The position numbers were made by a program, and so were the translations under genes. Shown here one piece after another: positions 59,538 through 64,000 of a stretch of DNA of 64,000 nucleotides (positions are counted from its first letter, which is position 1; every line of letters begins with the position of its first letter). The stretch lies in the NCBI RefSeq assembly GCF_029760855.1, contig NZ_SOSI01000001.1:124001-188000 (forward strand). The letters are read 5' to 3'. The stretch comes from Erythrobacter litoralis. Its GTDB lineage: Bacteria; Pseudomonadota; Alphaproteobacteria; Sphingomonadales; Sphingomonadaceae. Below the pieces are notes generated by a model, which searched no databases, was not told the origin of the DNA, and saw nothing but the letters and a program-made list of their open reading frames with translations.

Positions 59538-61693
59538 CCGCTGCAGCAATCCCAATCGAATTGCCAGAGCTCGCGAAGACGCCGCGCATTCCTGCACTCC
59601 GTCAAGAATTACGGATTGAGCGCGGCGCGCCTCTGGTAAGCGGAGCCCCAAGTTGGGTCCTGTTCGATCCCGTACGTCATACTTATTATCAGCTGGGCAA
59701 AATCGAATATATTGTCCTGTCCTTCTGGGCCACCGGAAGGCTGCCGGACATCGTCGGTGCGTTGCGTGACCGCGGCTTGAGCAAGGAAGAAACCGATCAG
59801 GCGTTTCATTCGGTCGTGGAGTTCGCATCGACCAATGGCCTGACGGTATCTCCTTCGGGGCAGGATTGCGTATCGGCTTTCATGGAGCAACGCGCGCGTG
59901 GCCAGAAGGCTGCGTGGCGCTGGATGCTGGACAATTATCTCTTCCTGCGCGTCCCTCTGTTCAAGCCGGCCAAATTCCTGTCCCGGACAGCTGATTTTGT
60001 CGCACCGCTGTGGTCTCCCCGGGTACTGGTCTTCTTCGCATTCCTCGGGCTTTTCGGCCTTTTCCTAGTGTCCCGCCAATGGGATGCCTTCGTCGCATCG
60101 TTCCTGTATTTTTTCACGTGGCAAGGCTTGATCGCTTACGGGCTCGGCTTGTTCTTCGTGAAGATCCTGCATGAGCTGGGGCATGCGTATACTGCCACGC
60201 GCTACGGATGCCGGGTCCCGACGATGGGGGTCAGCTTTCTGGTGATGATGCCCGTTCTCTACACTGACACCACCGCGGCTTGGAAACTAACCTCCCGCAG
60301 GAAGCGGCTTGCCATCGATTGCGCAGGCGTCGCCGCCGAACTCATTGTCGCGACTATCGCCACACTTTTGTGGGTCATCCTTCCCGATGGCACCCTCCGC
60401 AGCGTGGCCTTCATTTTGGCAACGACGAGCTGGATCATGAGTCTTGCTGTGAACCTCAATCCCTTCATGCGGTTCGACGGCTATTACGTGCTGACCGACC
60501 TGCTGAATGTGCCGAACCTGCAATCGAGGGCCTTTGCACTGGCCCGGTGGAAACTACGCGAACTGCTTTTCCGTTTGGGAGAACGCCCACCAGAAGACGT
60601 TCCGCGGCGTTTGCAGCGCGGCATGATCGCCTATGCGTTTGCCACTTGGACATATCGCCTGTTCCTGTTCGTGGCGATCGCGGTTCTCGTCCACACACTC
60701 TTCTTCCAGCCTCTGGGTCTTATTCTCGCGGGCATCGAACTCATCGTATTTATCGGCCGACCTGTCTTCAGCGAACTGTCCGTCTGGTTCGAAAACCGCG
60801 ACCGGATACTGCGCGATAAGCGAAGCAAGGTATGGCTCTGGATAGGAGGCACACTGCTGGTTGCGGCTTTCATCCCGTTCGACCGGCACGTTTCGGGTTA
60901 CGCGGTTTTGACCCCGGTCGGGACATCACCGATCGTTTCGGGAGAACCGGCCCGCGTCGTAAGGGTGATGGCCGGCAATGGCCAGTTCGTGGAACGCGGC
61001 GCGCCGATCGTCGAACTCGAGGCTCCCGAACTGAACGCGCAAGCCGCATCGGCCAAGGTCCGTATAGCGCAGCTGGAAATGCAGCTTGGCCGCAGCGCTG
61101 CCGACACCCGGGATCGATCAAACCGCGGTATTATAGAGCGCGAGCTGCAGCTTGAGAAGGAGGCTCTCGCCGGTCTCGAACGGCGCGCAAGCGGACTCAT
61201 TCTCACCGCACCGACTGCAGGAATTGTATCGGACCTGAGTCCCGAAATACATGCCGGACGCTGGATTTCTGGCGAAGAAGTAATCGCACAAGTTGTTACG
61301 CCCGCCGACTACGATGTTCATGCCTATATCGAGGAAGACGAAATGTGGCGGATCGAACCCGCGTCCCTAGGTACGTTCGTTGCGGCCGATGCAGGTGGCC
61401 CTGCTCGCCGGGCCAAACTGGTAGAAACGTCATCCGCCGCAATAGAGCGGCTCGAGCAACCCATTCTTGCCTCGGTAAACGGAGGACCGATCGCCGTTGA
61501 TCGGAGCGGCGATGCGCTTACCCCACGCAAAGCTTATTACCGGGTGCGCCTGATAGCCGAACGCGGCGAGCTCAGCCGCGAAGGCGGGCAGATCCAGACC
61601 ACTCCGGGCACTGTACAAATCGAAACCGAGGGCCGCTCGTTCGCCCAGTGGTTCGTAAAGGCTTTGGTACAGGCTATTCGAGCAATTATATAG
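59534..61693 (+). CDS. PqqD-like / M50 site-2 protease / HlyD fusion protein
   Basis: The 719-aa protein starts at ATG 59534, overlapping the previous stop (ATGA). Residues about 28-105 resemble a PqqD-like winged domain (SWVLFDPVRHTYYQLGKIEY, then helices). A multi-helix membrane region (about 150-445) carries the zinc-protease motif HELGH (H213, E214, H217) and the third ligand motif NPFMRFDG (D315), so an active M50 intramembrane protease is expected. After the last helix (VWLWIGGTLLVAAFIPF) residues about 465-640 form an HlyD-like barrel-sandwich and hairpin (PVGTSPIVSGEPARVVRVMA; GLILTAPTAGIVSDLSP). This could replace the missing ABC ATPase as the inner-membrane core, process the adhesin, or both. 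Domain calls are by eye. Confidence 0.88.
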   Translation: MTAAAIPIELPELAKTPRIPALRQELRIERGAPLVSGAPSWVLFDPVRHTYYQLGKIEYIVLSFWATGRLPDIVGALRDRGLSKEETDQAFHSVVEFASTNGLTVSPSGQDCVSAFMEQRARGQKAAWRWMLDNYLFLRVPLFKPAKFLSRTADFVAPLWSPRVLVFFAFLGLFGLFLVSRQWDAFVASFLYFFTWQGLIAYGLGLFFVKILHELGHAYTATRYGCRVPTMGVSFLVMMPVLYTDTTAAWKLTSRRKRLAIDCAGVAAELIVATIATLLWVILPDGTLRSVAFILATTSWIMSLAVNLNPFMRFDGYYVLTDLLNVPNLQSRAFALARWKLRELLFRLGERPPEDVPRRLQRGMIAYAFATWTYRLFLFVAIAVLVHTLFFQPLGLILAGIELIVFIGRPVFSELSVWFENRDRILRDKRSKVWLWIGGTLLVAAFIPFDRHVSGYAVLTPVGTSPIVSGEPARVVRVMAGNGQFVERGAPIVELEAPELNAQAASAKVRIAQLEMQLGRSAADTRDRSNRGIIERELQLEKEALAGLERRASGLILTAPTAGIVSDLSPEIHAGRWISGEEVIAQVVTPADYDVHAYIEEDEMWRIEPASLGTFVAADAGGPARRAKLVETSSAAIERLEQPILASVNGGPIAVDRSGDALTPRKAYYRVRLIAERGELSREGGQIQTTPGTVQIETEGRSFAQWFVKALVQAIRAII

Positions 61694-61710
61694 TTATTTG
61701 AAGACGCGAC

Positions 61711-61732
61711 CCACCCTCTATGTGCGAGGTGG
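61711..61732 (+). terminator. Probable terminator of the adhesin/secretion operon
   Basis: CCACCCTC (61711-61718) and GAGGTGG (61726-61732) form a stem with one bulge, about 18 bp after the last stop, followed by AT-rich sequence (AAATTTTAATTT). Confidence 0.45.
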
Positions 61733-61790
61733 ATGGAAATTTTAATTTGTCTAAACCTCGAAACTATTGGGAGAGTTCGAGTTCGTATAA

Positions 61791-62228
61791 TTAGCCGTCC
61801 ACCGTCACCTGAAAGGTAAAAGTATTTACCGAGCCTCCGGGGGCGCTGTCTAATGCAAGCTCGATATCCTTCGTGTCCACCATTCCGGCATCGTCATCCG
61901 CTGCATCGCTTAATTGCTCACCGTTCAGCGCTAAGGACCCGGTAACATACGTGGTGCCCGCCGGAAGAGGGTTGGATATGCGAAGGTCGTGAACAGTCTC
62001 TGGACCTCGCACTGAGATTACGACTGTATGCACCACACGCGCCCCCGGGATTGTAAAAGAACCGAACGGCCCATTTACCTCATGGCTTCGCGTCACATTT
62101 ACCGGGGCAAGAGCCTGCGATGACTGTTTGTTCGCGGCTTGAATTGGTTTCAAATCTTCGGCTCGCAACTCAATGCTATGGCATGAAACCAATAGACCAA
62201 TAGCGAAAATTTTAGGATAGATTGGCAT
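61791..62228 (-). CDS. Secreted DUF11-like domain protein
   Basis: The 145-aa protein has a signal-peptide-like start (MPIYPKIFAIGLLVSCHSIE). The domain reads FTIPGARVVHTVVISVRGPE, TVHDLRISNPLPAGTTYVTG and a final FTFQVTVDG, the pattern of DUF11 domains seen in surface proteins. LVSC could be a weak lipobox. ATG 62228 has GGGAGG at good spacing. It converges with the secretion operon and is downstream of a 104-aa unknown gene on the same strand. It may be a small surface protein used with the adhesin, but that is inferred from position only. Confidence 0.7.
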   Translation of the reverse strand: MPIYPKIFAIGLLVSCHSIELRAEDLKPIQAANKQSSQALAPVNVTRSHEVNGPFGSFTIPGARVVHTVVISVRGPETVHDLRISNPLPAGTTYVTGSLALNGEQLSDAADDDAGMVDTKDIELALDSAPGGSVNTFTFQVTVDG

Positions 62229-62244
62229 TACTGCCTCCCTCAAT

Positions 62245-62559
62245 CTAATATTCAGTTTCCTCGGTACGTATCGTCGTACGAAAAGTTTTTCGCCAATTCT
62301 CGTTTTCAGGATATGCAACCGGATTTTCGAGCGGGTGATGTTCGAGGCCCACCACTCGAAGCTTCTTAAACTCGCCATCATGGTAGAGGACTATTGTATC
62401 ACCCCGAAGTGGCGTCAGCTGAAACGTAAATAACCCGAGGTCTCTTTCAGAAAATGAGCCATTCCGATGACCTTCGGTTTTCACACGGAAATCCCCGCCG
62501 GTGTTGCCACTCATATCAGCTTGCAAACCTGGCGTAGGACGTTGAATTTGGGCAAACAT
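62245..62559 (-). CDS. Small protein of unknown function
   Basis: This 104-aa frame starts at ATG 62559 (AGG about nine bases upstream; ATG 62514 is an alternative) and ends 16 bp before the DUF11 gene. I do not recognise a family. The sequence has alternating beta-like stretches (LGLFTFQLTPLRGDTIVLYH; FKKLRVVGLEHHPLENP) and no signal peptide or membrane helix from either start. The tight spacing suggests co-expression with the DUF11 gene. Confidence 0.5.
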   Translation of the reverse strand: MFAQIQRPTPGLQADMSGNTGGDFRVKTEGHRNGSFSERDLGLFTFQLTPLRGDTIVLYHDGEFKKLRVVGLEHHPLENPVAYPENENWRKTFRTTIRTEETEY

Positions 62560-62741
62560 TGTTCGGTGCCTGCGTCGATTAAATCATGGCGAGTATGCGT
62601 TCGCATTCCAAAAGATGCGCCTGGTCGGACGTTCTTGAGGAACTGGAGCATCGTGCAATGTCCGAACGACATACCGAACCTATCGCCGAAATTTCGGCTG
62701 CGGACATAGAGAGTATGTCTACGTAGTTGAGTGGTCTCATT

Positions 62742-63299
62742 TCACTTACCCTCCAGAATGGCAGCCATGTTTTCGATTTTCAGTGATCTTGGCAGACTGA
62801 AACCGGTCTTGTTTCCCGAACTCCATCTCGCAGTCAGACTTTCCAGTGAGTGCTTGCCGATCTGCACTGTCGCCAGGACGCCGCGCCGCAGGCTAGCAGT
62901 CGAAACAACGCAGACACCACGCTGGGCGAGATTGACAAGTTCACCCTCATAGCGCCGTCCGTCGGCAAAGACGCTGACCGGCGCTTCGCCTTTAAAACGG
63001 ACGGATCGATAGGTTTTGGTCGAACTAGAAATGGAATTTAGTTCATCGACGTTCTCAATTCCAATTCGGTTGCAGTGGCTCCAAATGACCTTGCCCATAC
63101 GAAATTGCTCATCAGCCCATCGATATTGGATTGCCTCTCCAATCCCAAAACGCTGATTGGTTTCAAGCCCTGCACCAAAGCTGGAAATATCCCGCAGCAG
63201 CGCTGGTTTTTCCCGGCCATCGACCAAAAGACATGCTGGCTTGTAGATACGATGGAGGCGATCCAGCTGTCGCCTCTCCTGGGAATAGTGTCGATCCAT
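62742..63299 (-). CDS. Tandem PilZ-domain protein
   Basis: The 185-aa cytoplasmic protein has two PilZ-like halves. The first carries RQLDR (R10, R14) and DISSFG (D37, S39, G42), the full RxxxR plus D/NxSxxG c-di-GMP motif. The second (from about residue 98) has NLAQRGV, lacking the Ser, so it probably does not bind. It reads toward the unknown and DUF11 genes and lies beside the adhesin operon, consistent with c-di-GMP control of surface attachment. The link is inferred from context. Confidence 0.85.
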   Translation of the reverse strand: MDRHYSQERRQLDRLHRIYKPACLLVDGREKPALLRDISSFGAGLETNQRFGIGEAIQYRWADEQFRMGKVIWSHCNRIGIENVDELNSISSSTKTYRSVRFKGEAPVSVFADGRRYEGELVNLAQRGVCVVSTASLRRGVLATVQIGKHSLESLTARWSSGNKTGFSLPRSLKIENMAAILEGK

Positions 63300-63529
63300 G
63301 CTGCCCTCTCATCTGCGAAAAGTTGCTCCACTCGGTGGGAGCCGTCGATGAAGTGCATTGTGTGACGAAGACTGTGCCACCGACAGAGTTTTGCAGTATC
63401 TGTAACGTTACAGGAGACGCAACCGCTTGAATCCTCGGTTCAAATTAGTTAGGGCCCTCAATCTTGAATGGGGAGATTTAACGGCAAAGAAACGCTTTCG
63501 TGGGCGTTTCTAACGGGGAAAGCCGGGGC

Positions 63530-64000
63530 ATGAACCGGGACGAAGCAATTAGAAGAGAGATGAACTCCGTTTTGGATTCACCTCAATTTTCTCGTTCGCG
63601 TGTTTCCAGCGGCTTGCTGAGATACCTCGTCGATTTCGAACTGAAACAAAGGGGCGAACCTTCTCAGACCGATATTGCGCTGGAATTTTTGGGAAAGGAT
63701 GCTGCTAATTTCGACGCGGCAGATAGCAGCGTACGCGTAGCTATGTCGCGCTTACGCAAGTCACTTAAAGACTATTACCTCGTCCATCAGCCGCAAGCCG
63801 AGATGTGCATTCATTTCCGCAGCGGCGAGTATCGATTGCGTTTCGCTAAGTTGGCTCTGGCTTACCCTGACCTCAACGCCTTTCGAGCGGGAACCGATCC
63901 GAAGACCAAAGGTGAACCCCAAGACCCGTCGACTTCGACCCGGCGCCCTCCACCAAAAGCTGTCGATGTCGACGAACAATCGCGAACGAATGCGCAGAGA
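63530..64000 (+). CDS. Winged-helix regulator (3' end cut by window edge)
   Basis: The frame from ATG 63530 stays open to the window end (157 codons), with GGGGA nine bases upstream. The first 100 residues match a winged-helix type known at the N-terminus of TPR-containing regulators: SRSRVSSGLLRYLVDFELKQ, QTDIALEFLGKDAANFDAAD, SSVRVAMSRLRKSLKDYY and IHFRSGEYRLRF. A proline- and charge-rich linker follows. The remainder, perhaps a membrane helix and TPR repeats, lies outside. Its position by the PilZ gene and the adhesin cluster suggests a possible role in their regulation. Confidence 0.75.
   Translation, partial: MNRDEAIRREMNSVLDSPQFSRSRVSSGLLRYLVDFELKQRGEPSQTDIALEFLGKDAANFDAADSSVRVAMSRLRKSLKDYYLVHQPQAEMCIHFRSGEYRLRFAKLALAYPDLNAFRAGTDPKTKGEPQDPSTSTRRPPPKAVDVDEQSRTNAQR

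Noticed and set aside
62579-62707. 42-codon reverse frame between the PilZ and 104-aa genes
   Set aside because: It is open with an ATG, but the Ser/Arg-rich sequence has no family-like features and no convincing ribosome site. It is too weak to call.

Overview
The window looks like chromosome from a Sphingomonadales alphaproteobacterium, probably an Erythrobacteraceae member. The basis is inference: high GC, many TonB-dependent receptors, FecR/CHASE2 and DUF3526 gene types, and a GC-rich intergenic repeat. I found no rRNA or tRNA gene, CRISPR array, transposase or integrase.

Layout. 0-2 kb: divergent TetR regulator and aldo/keto reductase. 2-7.7 kb: FecR-domain secreted protein coupled to a CHASE2/GGDEF/EAL protein, with a divergent TpsB transporter that has no visible substrate. 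7.7-15.1 kb: a DapA-like aldolase, then a Fur-boxed iron block (PepSY membrane protein, DUF2271, DUF4198, ApbE, PiuC-like hydroxylase, catecholate-type TonB receptor). 15.1-16.1 kb: degenerate spacer. 16.1-24 kb: S9 peptidase, a likely zinc operon (DUF1826, MerC, ABC ATPase, FtsX permease with a His/Asp-rich loop, DUF3299) and a Tat-exported PhoD. 24.0-24.6 kb: an SmtB-like regulator coupled to a 56-aa metallothionein that is easy to miss. 24.6-34 kb: gamma-glutamyltransferase, DUF3526 ABC exporter, second TonB receptor and PepSY protein. 34-37 kb: a decayed locus where a two-component/CheB operon and a lacI gene are truncated against each other. 37-42.6 kb: redox genes with their own regulators, including bdcR/bdcA.

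43-63 kb holds the most unusual system. A 4,200-aa protein (N-terminal LEPRMMFDGA motif, DUF4347, 21 cadherin-like and 13 He_PIG-like repeats) is followed on the same strand by a TolC-like lipoprotein, a short periplasmic adaptor, a second adaptor with a cytoplasmic GAF-like domain, and a fusion of a PqqD-like domain, an intramembrane M50 metalloprotease and an HlyD-type adaptor. No ABC ATPase, RTX repeat or ordinary signal peptide is visible. This may be an ABC-less export or processing machine for a giant surface adhesin. Beside it, on the opposite strand, lie a DUF11 protein, an unknown small protein and a PilZ protein, suggesting cyclic-di-GMP control. The window ends in a truncated winged-helix regulator.

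Themes: cyclic-di-GMP and surface attachment (EAL protein, BdcA, PilZ, giant adhesin), iron and zinc homeostasis, and NAD(P)H redox enzymes with dedicated regulators.
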